DNA of 22,290 nucleotides from the NCBI GenBank assembly GCA_036510575.1, contig DATCDR010000094.1:1-22290 (forward strand). Reading direction: 5' to 3'. Source of the DNA: DATCDR01 sp036510575. GTDB taxonomy: Bacteria; Actinomycetota; Acidimicrobiia; Acidimicrobiales; Bog-793. Position 1 is the first letter of the stretch. Every line of letters starts with the position of its first letter. Under the pieces are notes generated by a model that worked only from the letters and a program-made list of their open reading frames with translations, was not told the DNA's origin and searched no databases. Of the stretch, positions 1 through 8,200 are shown piece after piece. Position numbers and translations under genes: made by a program.

Positions 1-2
1 TC

Positions 3-371
3 GAAAAGATCGGTAACCGTTTCCGACGTGAGGTGAAGGCGTTCGCCGACGAGCACGGCATCCCGGTCCTCCACCTCGCAAAACCGGACCGGACACGTTG
101 GGACGACCGCAAGCTCGACCACGTCCGCCCCTACCTAGAACTGACAGAGGCCGAGGGGCGCAGCGGGGTCGTCGCCATCGTGCAGGCTCAGGAGTACTCG
201 TGGGTGTTCAGCGCTAAGAATCGCTCGAGCACCCCTGGACTGGTGAGCTTCGACTTCGTGAAGGAGGAGCGCCGCGTCGGGATGTACTACTTCTACGTCC
301 TCGACCCGGAGTTCGGCCCCAGCTTGAAACTTGTCACAAGATCCAGAGACTGGTGGACCAAGAAGTTCTAG
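3..371 (+). pseudogene. 3' remnant of an uncharacterised protein, probably truncated
   Basis: The reading frame is open from the first complete codon of the window, so the gene begins upstream; the GTG at 33 is just the first start-like codon inside it. The visible 123 residues include RWDDRKLDHVRPYL, VVAIVQAQEYSWVFSAKNR and RRVGMYYFYVLDPEFGP. From memory these resemble the N-terminal half of a family of roughly 500-residue bacterial proteins of unknown function, in which the YYFY..D..FGP segment is followed by several hundred more residues. Here the frame ends 16 residues after FGPS with an unrelated tail (SLKLVTRSRDWWTKKF), and no other frame downstream resumes the family pattern. This suggests a deletion or rearrangement near position 320. 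It is convergent with tldE, 19 bp apart. The family assignment is recollection, not a search. Confidence 0.5.
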
Positions 372-390
372 CTCGCTGCGGCGAACTGAC

Positions 391-1794
391 CTAGTTGGCA
401 GGGCTCACCGAACTCATATTGAAGTCCGCCACCCGCAGCGACGGCATCCTCGTTCGTTCCATCCACTCTCCCCACTCTCGCGACAGTGCGCGCTCACTCA
501 CACCGGCCTCGATGGTGTCTCGGAGGAGGTCGACCGGGCTCTGGTTGAACCGAAAGTTGTTCACGGCACCCACGACCTCGCCGTGCTCGACGAGATAGAC
601 GCCGTCTCGCGTCAGTCCGGTGAGCAGCAACGTCGCGGGGTCGACCTCACGGATGTACCAAAGACAGGTGAGCAACAATCCACGTTCACATCGAGTGACG
701 AGCTCATCGAGCGAGGCCGTCGCACCGGGCAAGTCGAGCAGCAAGTTGTCGATCGGCGGAGCGAACGGAACTCCGGAGCGTTGCGCTCCGGCGCGGTGAT
801 ACTGGAGTCGGTCGAGTCGCCCGTCCTCGATCCAGGCGGTATCTGCGAGCTGCGAACCGTTGTCGAAGACCGACACGTCAGACGACGAGTGGCCTGTCCA
901 CAAGAGATCTGGGCAGGAGAGCCCGGATGCGCTCGGATCGCCCGAGAGCCGAAAGGGCAGCTCGCTCAGCCGGTCCCCCACCCGGGTCCCACCACCGGGC
1001 TTGGAGAACACCGTGCCGCCGTCCTCGGCGTCGAGGCCGCCCATGGCGAAGTAGATCTCCGCCACGAGGTCTGCCACCGCGTCGGGAGGAAGGATCACCT
1101 CGTAGCGTCCTGCGGATAGGTCATGTCGCCTAGTTGCCCAGCTCAGACGCTCATTCAGGCGAGCTTCGAGATCGAGGACCGCGACGTCGGCGAAGTCCCT
1201 CGTGCCGGTGCCCGCCCATGCCGAGCGTGCGCCGCCGTCTGCTCTGGCGACGAGCTCGAAGGTCCCGGAGCGATCAGCGATTCGTCGCCGTAAGCCGTTC
1301 GAGCTACCTAGGTAGATCGTCGCCGCTTCGTGGGTCGCAAAGCCCGAGAGCATCGTGTCGCTCGCCCTCGCCCTGGCGAAGGCATCGCCGAGGTCGGGAA
1401 GCAACGAGGAGTAGATGGAGAGGTCGGTCGAGATCGGAGGTTCGGAAAAGTCCGCTGCGGCGTCGCCACCGATCAGCTCCGCCTCATCGTCTGCAGGGCT
1501 CGCCTCGGCAGCATCTGCCTCGGCGGCGGCGACCAGTGTGGCGACATCTATAGGGCCAGATCCGCTTGCGACGCCGACTGCTCGACCACCTGGCACGTCA
1601 AGGATTCGCACGACGTCAATGCTCCGGTCACGGCGAACGCCATTGGTCGTTGTCGTGTTGTTCGCGAACCGTACGTCAGCGTCATAGGAGTCACTCACGA
1701 TGACGATGCACGCACCTGAACGGCGTGAGCTCTTGGCAGCCGCGAGGCCGCGCTCTACCACCTCGTCTGCCGCGGCCAGTCGGAGATCGCTCAT
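391..1794 (-). CDS. tldE: TldE/PmbA-like subunit of the TldD/TldE metalloprotease
   Basis: A 467-residue protein of the TldD/PmbA family. In the characterised E. coli enzyme TldE pairs with TldD. It lacks the catalytic metal site itself but is needed to form the protease that trims modified peptides such as microcin B17 and degrades unfolded peptides such as CcdA. The identifying segments are an N-terminal domain with the YDADVRFANN pattern, a central RYEVILPPDAVADLV segment, and a conserved C-terminal block VYLVEHGEVVGAVNNFRFN (NNFRFN at 412-417), followed by SLRVADFNMSS close to the stop. No HExxxH motif is present, as expected for TldE. The ATG overlaps the tldD stop by four bases (ATGA at 1791-1794), so translation is probably coupled. 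It is the last gene of the leftward operon. The length and intact C-terminus argue against decay. Confidence 0.93.
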   Translation of the reverse strand: MSDLRLAAADEVVERGLAAAKSSRRSGACIVIVSDSYDADVRFANNTTTTNGVRRDRSIDVVRILDVPGGRAVGVASGSGPIDVATLVAAAEADAAEASPADDEAELIGGDAAADFSEPPISTDLSIYSSLLPDLGDAFARARASDTMLSGFATHEAATIYLGSSNGLRRRIADRSGTFELVARADGGARSAWAGTGTRDFADVAVLDLEARLNERLSWATRRHDLSAGRYEVILPPDAVADLVAEIYFAMGGLDAEDGGTVFSKPGGGTRVGDRLSELPFRLSGDPSASGLSCPDLLWTGHSSSDVSVFDNGSQLADTAWIEDGRLDRLQYHRAGAQRSGVPFAPPIDNLLLDLPGATASLDELVTRCERGLLLTCLWYIREVDPATLLLTGLTRDGVYLVEHGEVVGAVNNFRFNQSPVDLLRDTIEAGVSERALSREWGEWMERTRMPSLRVADFNMSSVSPAN

Positions 1795-3302
1795 GACCTG
1801 CCCGCCTCGCTTCTCGTGTTCAAGATGCTCACCCCGTCAAAGACCGCAACCGGGCAGCCGTGGCTCACCGGCGCGGTCTGGCCAGGCTGGCCTTTGCCAC
1901 AGTTGACCGCACCACCGAGCAGGTACGTCTGCGAGCCGCCTAATCGTGAGAGCGAGCCCCAGAACTCCGTCGTCGTTGCCTGGTACGCGACGTCGCGGAC
2001 CTGGCCGGCCAGTTTGCCGTGCTCGATCAAGAAGAACCGCTGCCCGGTGAACTGGAAGTTGTAGCGCTGCATATCGATCGACCAGCTCTTGTCGCCGACG
2101 ACGTAAATGCCGTGCTCGACGCCGGAGATCAGCTCGTCAAGGCCAGGACCATCCCCTGGTGCGGCTTCAAGTGAGACGTTCGCCATCCGCTGGATCGGCG
2201 TCATGAGCGGTGAGCTCGCATACGCGCATCCATTCGAACGCGCGAATCCAACCTCGGCGGCGATCTTCCTGTCGAGCTGGTAGCCAACGAGCACGCCGTC
2301 GCGGACGATGTCGAAGGACTGCGCGGCGACGCCTTCGTCGTCGATCCCGATGCTCGCCATGCCAAAAGGCGTCGTCCGGTCGCCCGTCACGTTCATGATC
2401 TCTGAGCCGTAACGAAGCGACCCGAGCTGATCGAAGGTGGCAAAGGAGGTTCCCGCGTACGCTGCCTCGTAGCCAAGTGCCCGATCGAGCTCGGTGGCGT
2501 GACCGATCGACTCATGAATCGTGAGCCACAAATTCGTCGGATCGACGATGAGGTCGTAGCGGCCAGGCGTGATGCTCTTCGCGCGCAACTTCTCGGCGAG
2601 ATGACCGCCGAGCGCGGCCAACTCGGCGTCGAAGTCCCAACCCTCGCCGAGGAGGTACTCCCAGCCGCGACCAACTGGTGGCGCGACGGTCCGCATCGTC
2701 TCGAATCCCCCACCCGCTTGGTCGAGACTAAGTGCCTCAACGCTTGGATGCAGCCAAACTCGATGCTGACGCGCCGTCGTGCCGGAGAGATCTGCGTAGT
2801 ACTTGTCCTCTGCGGTGGCGCTCACCGAGGCTTGGACATGGTCGATTCCCGCCTGAGCCGAAACCACCCCAGACCATGCCGCAAGCAGTGCCACCTTCTC
2901 GGCGAGGCTGACTCTGGTCGGGTCGATTCGCTCTCCCCCGTTCCAGGTCTGATCGCCGTGCACCGGCTCTGGCGCGAGCGCGATCGGAGCCGACGCGAGC
3001 GCTCCGGTTCGGCGTGCGGCGTCGACAGCGGTGTCGACAAGCGCGACGCAGGCATCGACGGAGAGGTCGACGGTGGCCGCAAAGCCGATCGCGCCGTCCT
3101 TTACCACCCGGAACGCGACACCTACCGCGGTGTCGTCTGCGGAGGTCTCGAGCGCACCGTCTCGTAGACCCACGTACTGGCGCCGGCGGCTCTCCACGCG
3201 GACCTCCGCGTTCGAAGCGCCAACCTCGCTCGCTCGCGCGAGAACAGCCTCGGCGATCGACTTTGACGCAATCGCGTCAAGGCCGCGTGGTTCCTCGGGC
3301 AT
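1791..3302 (-). CDS. tldD: TldD catalytic metalloprotease subunit
   Basis: A 503-residue member of the TldD family (peptidase U62), the zinc-dependent subunit of the TldD/TldE protease that cleaves unfolded or modified peptides. The metal motif HExxxH is seen as HESIGH (residues 263-268 from the chosen start). The third ligand, a cysteine, is in the C-terminal NCGKGQPGQ segment. I place the start at the ATG whose first base is 3302. A GTG two codons upstream (3308) is possible, but the SD-like GAAGAGG lies about 7 nt from the ATG and only 1-2 nt from the GTG. The gene follows the ABC exporter genes after an 80-bp gap and overlaps tldE by 4 nt. The gap contains only a weak -10-like TAGGTT (complement of 3336-3341), so whether tldD also has its own promoter is unclear. 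Confidence 0.94.
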   Translation of the reverse strand: MPEEPRGLDAIASKSIAEAVLARASEVGASNAEVRVESRRRQYVGLRDGALETSADDTAVGVAFRVVKDGAIGFAATVDLSVDACVALVDTAVDAARRTGALASAPIALAPEPVHGDQTWNGGERIDPTRVSLAEKVALLAAWSGVVSAQAGIDHVQASVSATAEDKYYADLSGTTARQHRVWLHPSVEALSLDQAGGGFETMRTVAPPVGRGWEYLLGEGWDFDAELAALGGHLAEKLRAKSITPGRYDLIVDPTNLWLTIHESIGHATELDRALGYEAAYAGTSFATFDQLGSLRYGSEIMNVTGDRTTPFGMASIGIDDEGVAAQSFDIVRDGVLVGYQLDRKIAAEVGFARSNGCAYASSPLMTPIQRMANVSLEAAPGDGPGLDELISGVEHGIYVVGDKSWSIDMQRYNFQFTGQRFFLIEHGKLAGQVRDVAYQATTTEFWGSLSRLGGSQTYLLGGAVNCGKGQPGQTAPVSHGCPVAVFDGVSILNTRSEAGRS

Positions 3303-3381
3303 CGGCACACCTCTTCGGGCTCAACTCGCATGCGCAACCTAGTGGAGCAGGCGAGCCAAACCCAATCGCTTCAGATGCGGC

Positions 3382-5385
3382 CTAGGGCAGTGTTGGCAAC
3401 TCGACCTCGTGCTGGCGCGACCAGGTCTCGAACATCTCGGCGTACCTACCGCCTGCAGCTACGAGCTCAGCATGCGGGCCTACCTCAACGATGCGACCGT
3501 GGTCGACTACAACAATCCGATCTGCCCGCATGGCGGTCGTGAGACGGTGCGCGATCAAGATCGCCGTCCGCCCCTCGAGCAGCACGTCGAGTGCCGCCTC
3601 CACCTTCACCTCGGACTTCAGGTCGAGGTTCGATGTGGCCTCGTCCAAGACGAGCACTCGTGGACCGGCGAGGAATGCCCGCGCGAGGGCGAGGAGCTGG
3701 CGCTCGCCTGAAGCGAGCGACTGCCCGCGCTCGTGCACCGCCGTGTCGACGCCGTTCGGGAGGCGCTCCATCAAGTCTGCGAGCCCGACCGCGGTAATTG
3801 CCTCGTCTACCTCGGCGTCGGTGGCGTCGGGTCTGGCGAACGCGACGTTGTCACGGATCGTCCCGGTAAAGAGAAACGGTTCTTGGGGTACGACGCCGAG
3901 CTGGCGCCGAAGCGAGTTCATCGTCACGTCGCGAAGATCGTGCCCGTCGATCGTCACGCTGCCAGACGTCGGGTCGTAAAAGCGAGTCACAAGCTTGGCA
4001 ATCGTCGATTTGCCAGCTCCGGTAGGCCCGACGAATGCGACCGACTCCCCTGCGCTGATCTTGATGTTCACGTCACGAAGCACCGGGTCCGCCGGGTCGT
4101 AGCCGAACTCCACGTCGCGCAGCTCGATCGCGCCCTCGATCGGCGGCAGCTCGTAGGCGTCCTCCTTCTCAAAGACCGCAGGCTGGGTGTCGAGCAGCGT
4201 GCGCAGCTTGGTGACTGCCGCCTGACCTTGCTGGTAGGTGTTGTAGAGCTGGACCAGCTGCTGGATCGGCTGGAAGAACGAGCCGAGGTACAAGATGAAC
4301 GCGGTCAACTGACCGATGGTGAGCTCTGGGTTGGCCTCTAGGTGGCCGTGGTGCAACGAGTGCAGCACCATCGTGCCGCCGATCAGCAACAACGAGACCT
4401 GGCCCATGAGGCCGATGAAGTCACTCGCCGTCGAGTAATTCGCCGTCACCTTGGCGGTGATGAAGTTGGCGTCGCGGTAGCGGCCGAGCACGTTTCGGTG
4501 GTGGATGACGTTGTTGCGCTGGCGGTTGTACGAAGCCACGATCCGAACACCAGAGAGGCTCTCGGCTATATCGGAGATGACACCAGCGAGGGTGTCACGA
4601 ACCTTCAGGTAGGCACGTTCTGACGCGCTCCTGAACCACAGCGACGAGATCACGAGAGCGGGCATGACGATCGCGATCGTGATCAGGGCGAGCAGCCAGT
4701 TATACGTAAACAGGATCGTCGTCACGAGGATCATGGTCAGACCCTGGATCGCGAACTGTGCCAGTCCGTCTTGGAGGAGCTGCTGGAGCACCTCGATGTC
4801 GCTCGTCATCCTGGTCATGACGACACCGGCCTTCTCGTCGGTGAAGTAGTCGAGCGAGAGCCGCTGGATGTGGGTGAACACCCGGATGCGGAGGTCGTTC
4901 ATCACCTGCGCGGCGAGCTTGCCGGTGTTGCGGACCCTGGCGCGTTCGACAAATACCGTCAGGACCACCGAAACGATGTAGACGACGCCACAGATGACGA
5001 TGACGCTCAGGTGCCGCTTTTCCACACCGTGGTCGATGCCGATCTGGGTGAGGTACGGCCCGGTCTGGAAGCCCACCGTCTCGATCGTCAAGAAGATGAC
5101 CGACAACAGCGCTATCTTCCAGCGGTCCTTGATCATCGTCGTCAGCGTCAAGAGCCGATTGTCGGTGCTGCGCTGGGTGAAGACGGCATCGGGCTCGCCA
5201 TGGTCGGGCTCGGTCTTCATCAACTTCGTGACGGACTCTTGCAGCTCAGGTGGAATCCCGGCAAAGGGTGCCCCACCTTGGGTGGCAGCGCCTGCACCGC
5301 CCCAGTTCCCCGCCGCGCCTCCGCCGCCTTGGCCGCCGCCGACGCCGCCGCCCCACATCGCTCCGCCGCCAAATCCCATGCCCAT
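3382..5385 (-). CDS. ABC exporter half-transporter with canonical ATPase core (TMD-NBD)
   Basis: A 667-residue type IV ABC exporter subunit. Residues 1-45 are almost pure Gly/Ala (Gly-rich tail beginning MGMGFGGG), then six predicted membrane helices (about 90-390), then a nucleotide-binding domain: Walker A GPTGAGKST (453-461), Q-loop Q501, signature LASGERQ (557-563), Walker B LVLDE with the catalytic Glu at 582, and H-loop H613. The signature departs from LSGGQ while its Walker B is canonical. The upstream partner shows the reverse, as expected for a heterodimer with one degenerate ATP site. Its ATG overlaps the partner's stop by one base (TAATG at 5383-5387). The substrate cannot be read from the sequence; drugs, lipids or peptides are all known for the family. 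Context with MarR and TldD/TldE suggests a peptide or toxic compound. Confidence 0.92.
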   Translation of the reverse strand: MGMGFGGGAMWGGGVGGGQGGGGAAGNWGGAGAATQGGAPFAGIPPELQESVTKLMKTEPDHGEPDAVFTQRSTDNRLLTLTTMIKDRWKIALLSVIFLTIETVGFQTGPYLTQIGIDHGVEKRHLSVIVICGVVYIVSVVLTVFVERARVRNTGKLAAQVMNDLRIRVFTHIQRLSLDYFTDEKAGVVMTRMTSDIEVLQQLLQDGLAQFAIQGLTMILVTTILFTYNWLLALITIAIVMPALVISSLWFRSASERAYLKVRDTLAGVISDIAESLSGVRIVASYNRQRNNVIHHRNVLGRYRDANFITAKVTANYSTASDFIGLMGQVSLLLIGGTMVLHSLHHGHLEANPELTIGQLTAFILYLGSFFQPIQQLVQLYNTYQQGQAAVTKLRTLLDTQPAVFEKEDAYELPPIEGAIELRDVEFGYDPADPVLRDVNIKISAGESVAFVGPTGAGKSTIAKLVTRFYDPTSGSVTIDGHDLRDVTMNSLRRQLGVVPQEPFLFTGTIRDNVAFARPDATDAEVDEAITAVGLADLMERLPNGVDTAVHERGQSLASGERQLLALARAFLAGPRVLVLDEATSNLDLKSEVKVEAALDVLLEGRTAILIAHRLTTAMRADRIVVVDHGRIVEVGPHAELVAAGGRYAEMFETWSRQHEVELPTLP

Positions 5386-7271
5386 TACTTCGCTTCTCCT
5401 TCGGGCTCTTCTTCGACGACTTTGGCGAGCACCTCTGCGTAGCGGGGGTCGTTCGCCAACAGGTACTGGTGCGTCCCGGCGGCGATCACGTGGCCACCTT
5501 CTAACAACACGACCTGGTCCGCCAGGCTGATAGTGGCGAGCCGGTGGGCGATGATCATCGTCGTCCGGTTCACCATCAGCTCCTTTAGTGCATGGTGGAT
5601 GCGCTGCTCGACCTGCACGTCGATGGCGCTCGTGGCGTCATCGAGCACCAGGATCGGCGGGTTGATCAACAATGTGCGGGCGATAGCCATGCGCTGACGC
5701 TGACCGCCAGAGAGCGTGTAACCCCGCTCGCCGACGATCGTGTCGTAGCCATCTGACATCCGCACGATGAACTCATCCGCGTCCGCAGCCTTGGCCGCCG
5801 CGACTACCTCTTCGATCGTGGCGTCTGGCTTGCCGTAGGCGATGTTGTCCCGGATGGAGACCGAGAACAAGAACGGCTCGTCGAAGACGAACCCGACATG
5901 TGCCCGCAGGCTCTCGAGGGTGTATTCGCGCACGTCCTTGCCGTCGATGTAGAGGTTGCCCTCGGACACGTCATAGGAGCGGTTGAGAAGCCGCCCGACG
6001 GTCGTCTTTCCAGACCCGGTCCGCCCGACAAGGGCAACTGTCTGACCTGGCTCGATGTGGAGATTGAAGTCCCGAAGCACCCGTGTGCCGTCTGAGTAGT
6101 CGAAACCGACGTGGTCGTATTTGATCTCACCCCTACACTCGACCATGTCGACGGCGCCTGGATGCGACACGATCTCTTGTTCTTGATCCAAGATCTCGTA
6201 GATCCGTTTCGCCGACGCCGAGGCGCGCTGGCCGTTCATGATCACCATCCCGAGCTGACGAAACGGCGGCTGGAAGATCAGCATGTAGGCCTGGAACGTA
6301 AAGAGCGTTCCAACGGCGAGATGTCCGTGCAGTACCAGGATTCCGCCGTAGAGCAAGATGACAGCTAGCCCGATGCGAGGCAGGTTCTCAAGCGTCGGCG
6401 CCCAGGTTCCTCTGATGTTGGCGTTCTCGATGTACGCCCACTGGAGGCGGTCCGCAGACTTTCCAAGCGCCGTGACCTCTTTCTGCTCAGCGGCGAAGGA
6501 CTTCACGACTCGAACACCTGAGACGTTCTCCTCGACCAGCATCGCTACGTCGGCGAGTCGTGCCTGGATCAGCCAGGAGACTGGATACATCTGCTTTCGC
6601 ATTGCGACACCGACAACGAAGGTGATCGGCAGCGATACCGCAGTGACGAGCGTGAGCGGCACGTTGTGGGCGAACATCTCGCCGAACGCGACCAAGATGA
6701 CGCAGCACTGCACCATCACCGTCGGCGCCATAACGAGGTACTGCTGGACTGCTCGCACATCGGAGTTCGCCCGAGAGATCAGCTGGCCAACCGAGACACG
6801 GTCGTAGAACGGGAACGACAGCGACATGTAGTGCTCGTAGATGATGTGGCGAAGGTCGTACTCGAAGCTGTACGCCGTCGTCAGCAGGCAGCGCCGACCG
6901 ATGTAGTTCGAGATCTCTCGTATCCCGATCGAGACGAAGATCAACGTCGCGAAGCCCATCAGAGGCTTGAGATCGGTGGTGTGCCCCTTTTGTGGCAGTG
7001 CCTGGCTCATCGCGTTACCGATCAACAGCGGGATCTGGACCTGGGCCAGGAGCGCGATGAACGACATCCCAAGCGAAAGCCCCCAGATGCCCTTGTGGGT
7101 CATGATCACCGGCCATGCCCTGCCCAACCAGCCCTTCGACTGATCCGGGTCGATCGTCGCGCGGGGCGGCGCGTACGGTGAGGTCTCAGCGACCGGCTCG
7201 AAGGGGTGCGCCTCGAGTTCTCGCATGATCTCGTCGTTGTCGTTGCCCAAAAGAATGCTCCGGGCGGTCAT
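5385..7271 (-). CDS. ABC exporter half-transporter with degenerate catalytic site (TMD-NBD)
   Basis: A 628-residue ABC exporter subunit: cytosolic N-terminus (1-55), six predicted membrane helices (about 60-340) and a nucleotide-binding domain. Walker A GRTGSGKTT is at 416-424 and the signature is canonical LSGGQ (520-524), but the Walker B is LVLDD: Asp545 replaces the catalytic glutamate. The Q-loop position is Asp464 (FVFDEPFLF). The H-loop His576 is kept. Together with LASGE in the partner, this gives one degenerate and one consensus ATP site, as in BmrCD- or TM287/288-type exporters. The ATG overlaps the marR stop (ATGA, 7268-7271), with GAGGTGAG upstream as SD. It is the second gene of the operon and probably derepressed together with the regulator. 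Confidence 0.92.
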   Translation of the reverse strand: MTARSILLGNDNDEIMRELEAHPFEPVAETSPYAPPRATIDPDQSKGWLGRAWPVIMTHKGIWGLSLGMSFIALLAQVQIPLLIGNAMSQALPQKGHTTDLKPLMGFATLIFVSIGIREISNYIGRRCLLTTAYSFEYDLRHIIYEHYMSLSFPFYDRVSVGQLISRANSDVRAVQQYLVMAPTVMVQCCVILVAFGEMFAHNVPLTLVTAVSLPITFVVGVAMRKQMYPVSWLIQARLADVAMLVEENVSGVRVVKSFAAEQKEVTALGKSADRLQWAYIENANIRGTWAPTLENLPRIGLAVILLYGGILVLHGHLAVGTLFTFQAYMLIFQPPFRQLGMVIMNGQRASASAKRIYEILDQEQEIVSHPGAVDMVECRGEIKYDHVGFDYSDGTRVLRDFNLHIEPGQTVALVGRTGSGKTTVGRLLNRSYDVSEGNLYIDGKDVREYTLESLRAHVGFVFDEPFLFSVSIRDNIAYGKPDATIEEVVAAAKAADADEFIVRMSDGYDTIVGERGYTLSGGQRQRMAIARTLLINPPILVLDDATSAIDVQVEQRIHHALKELMVNRTTMIIAHRLATISLADQVVLLEGGHVIAAGTHQYLLANDPRYAEVLAKVVEEEPEGEAK

Positions 7272-7741
7272 CGGGGGCTCACCTCGACTGGGCTCTCTCG
7301 AAGGGCAAGTCGACGAGCTCTGGCCTTCTCCAGTGCCTCAGCCCAGAGATCGAGCGCACTGAGCGCTATGCGAATCGACTCCTCGTTCTCGAGCTCGTCG
7401 GCAATTCCTTCGAGCCTCGCCGAAACGACCGCTTCTGCCTCAGCTAAGAGCGCCAACCCGATCGGGGTGAGCGCCAGTGAGACCCTTCTGCGATCTTCCT
7501 CGGAGTGCGTGCGCTCGATCGCCCCGCGGCTCACGAAACCGTCAACGACCGCCGTCACCGACGGTGCCGAGACCGCAAGCTTTCGTGCAAGCGACGTCGA
7601 GGCCTCATCGCCTTGGGCGAGCTGGAGCAGCATCCGGTACTGCGCGGTCGAGAGGTCGATCGTGGCCAAAGCGAGCTCGACGTTTCGCGCAAGACGCGTC
7701 GTCGTCCAGCCGATGGACCGGTAGTTCTGTTCGGTAATCAC
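7268..7741 (-). CDS. MarR-family transcriptional regulator, first gene of the exporter-tldDE operon
   Basis: A 157-residue MarR-type winged-helix protein. The DNA-binding core runs from about residue 30 to 100: TAQYRMLLQLAQ, recognition-helix region LAVSAPSVTAVVDGFVSRG, then the wing with the family hallmark HSEEDRRRVSLALT. C-terminal helices (105-150) would form the dimer interface. The start is a GTG at 7739-7741 with no SD upstream. A -10 hexamer ends exactly 6 nt before it, so the mRNA is probably leaderless. The gene overlaps the first exporter gene by 4 nt. As usual for the family, it probably represses its own operon and is released by a ligand the exporter handles; this is inference. 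Confidence 0.9.
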   Translation of the reverse strand: MITEQNYRSIGWTTTRLARNVELALATIDLSTAQYRMLLQLAQGDEASTSLARKLAVSAPSVTAVVDGFVSRGAIERTHSEEDRRRVSLALTPIGLALLAEAEAVVSARLEGIADELENEESIRIALSALDLWAEALEKARARRLALRESPVEVSPR

Positions 7742-7747
7742 ATAGTT

Positions 7748-7776
7748 AGGATAGCAAATGACTTTCGCCGTGCCGA
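7748..7776 (-). promoter_or_regulatory. Promoter of the marR-ABC-ABC-tldDE operon (leaderless type)
   Basis: On the minus strand a -10 box TATCCT (complement of 7748-7753) is preceded by a 17-bp spacer and a moderate -35 TCGGCA (complement of 7771-7776). Six bases (AACTAT) separate the -10 from the GTG start of marR, which places the expected +1 at or beside the first base of the start codon. No ribosome-binding sequence is present. ATAG occurs twice, 9 bp apart, around the -10 and could be part of an operator, but there is no clear palindrome. Confidence 0.55.
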
Positions 7777-7829
7777 GCCTGACCCGTTACCTGAGCAGTT
7801 CTACCTGGTCAGGATCACTATTTGTGCGC

Positions 7830-8180
7830 TCAGATGACCGTTCCTGCGCCGTCGTCAGCCACCACCACCGGGAGTCCTGAGCTCTCCCAGGCACGCATTC
7901 CGCCCGCGAGATTGATCGTCGTTAGGCCCACCGTCGAGAGCGCCGCAGCCGCGCGCGCGGAACGCCCACCACCCCTACAGACACAGACGATGGTCTGATC
8001 TGAGGGAATCTCGCCGTAACGAGCCTCGAGATCACCAAGCGGTATGTGATGTGCCTCGGGGGCGTGACCCGCCTCCCACTCATCTGGCTCGCGGACGTCG
8101 AGGAGGTACGCACCACCAGCGATCAACGACGCTGCTTCTTCTGGATCGACCTCTTCGAGTTCGTCACCTTGCTCCGACAT
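7830..8180 (-). CDS. Single-domain rhodanese-like sulfurtransferase
   Basis: A 116-residue rhodanese domain. It has the typical LLDVREPDEWEAGHAPEAHHIPLGDL block (27-52) and the active-site loop CRGGGRS with the persulfide-carrying Cys68 (a further Cys66 lies two residues before). The closing segment is NLAGGMRAWESSGLPV. Such proteins carry sulfane sulfur for thiol metabolism, tRNA or cofactor thiolation, or cyanide/sulfide handling; the acceptor here is unknown. I start at the ATG with first base 8180 because AAAGGGG lies 6 nt upstream. The frame stays open to 8351, but that extension would run into the divergent murT-gatD gene and has no rhodanese-like sequence. It is cytosolic (no signal or membrane segment) and separated from the marR promoter by about 50 bp. 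Confidence 0.88.
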   Translation of the reverse strand: MSEQGDELEEVDPEEAASLIAGGAYLLDVREPDEWEAGHAPEAHHIPLGDLEARYGEIPSDQTIVCVCRGGGRSARAAAALSTVGLTTINLAGGMRAWESSGLPVVVADDGAGTVI

Positions 8181-8200
8181 CTCGTGCCCCTTTGCTCGTG

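Noticed and set aside
331..1119. Long open frame on the plus strand opposite tldE
   Set aside because: It is antisense to a clear TldE gene, has Arg/His-rich composition and no domain; open antisense frames are common at this GC content.
2499..3167. 222-codon plus-strand frame opposite tldD
   Set aside because: It covers the conserved TldD metal-site region in antisense and shows no protein-like pattern.
3303..3381. Possible promoter for tldD in the 80-bp gap
   Set aside because: Only a TAGGTT -10-like hexamer with a poor -35 is seen; not strong enough to list as a feature.
3733..5442. Several 90-220-codon plus-strand frames opposite the ABC exporter genes
   Set aside because: All are antisense to well-conserved ABC motifs; their His/Asp/Val/Arg-rich sequences are typical shadows.
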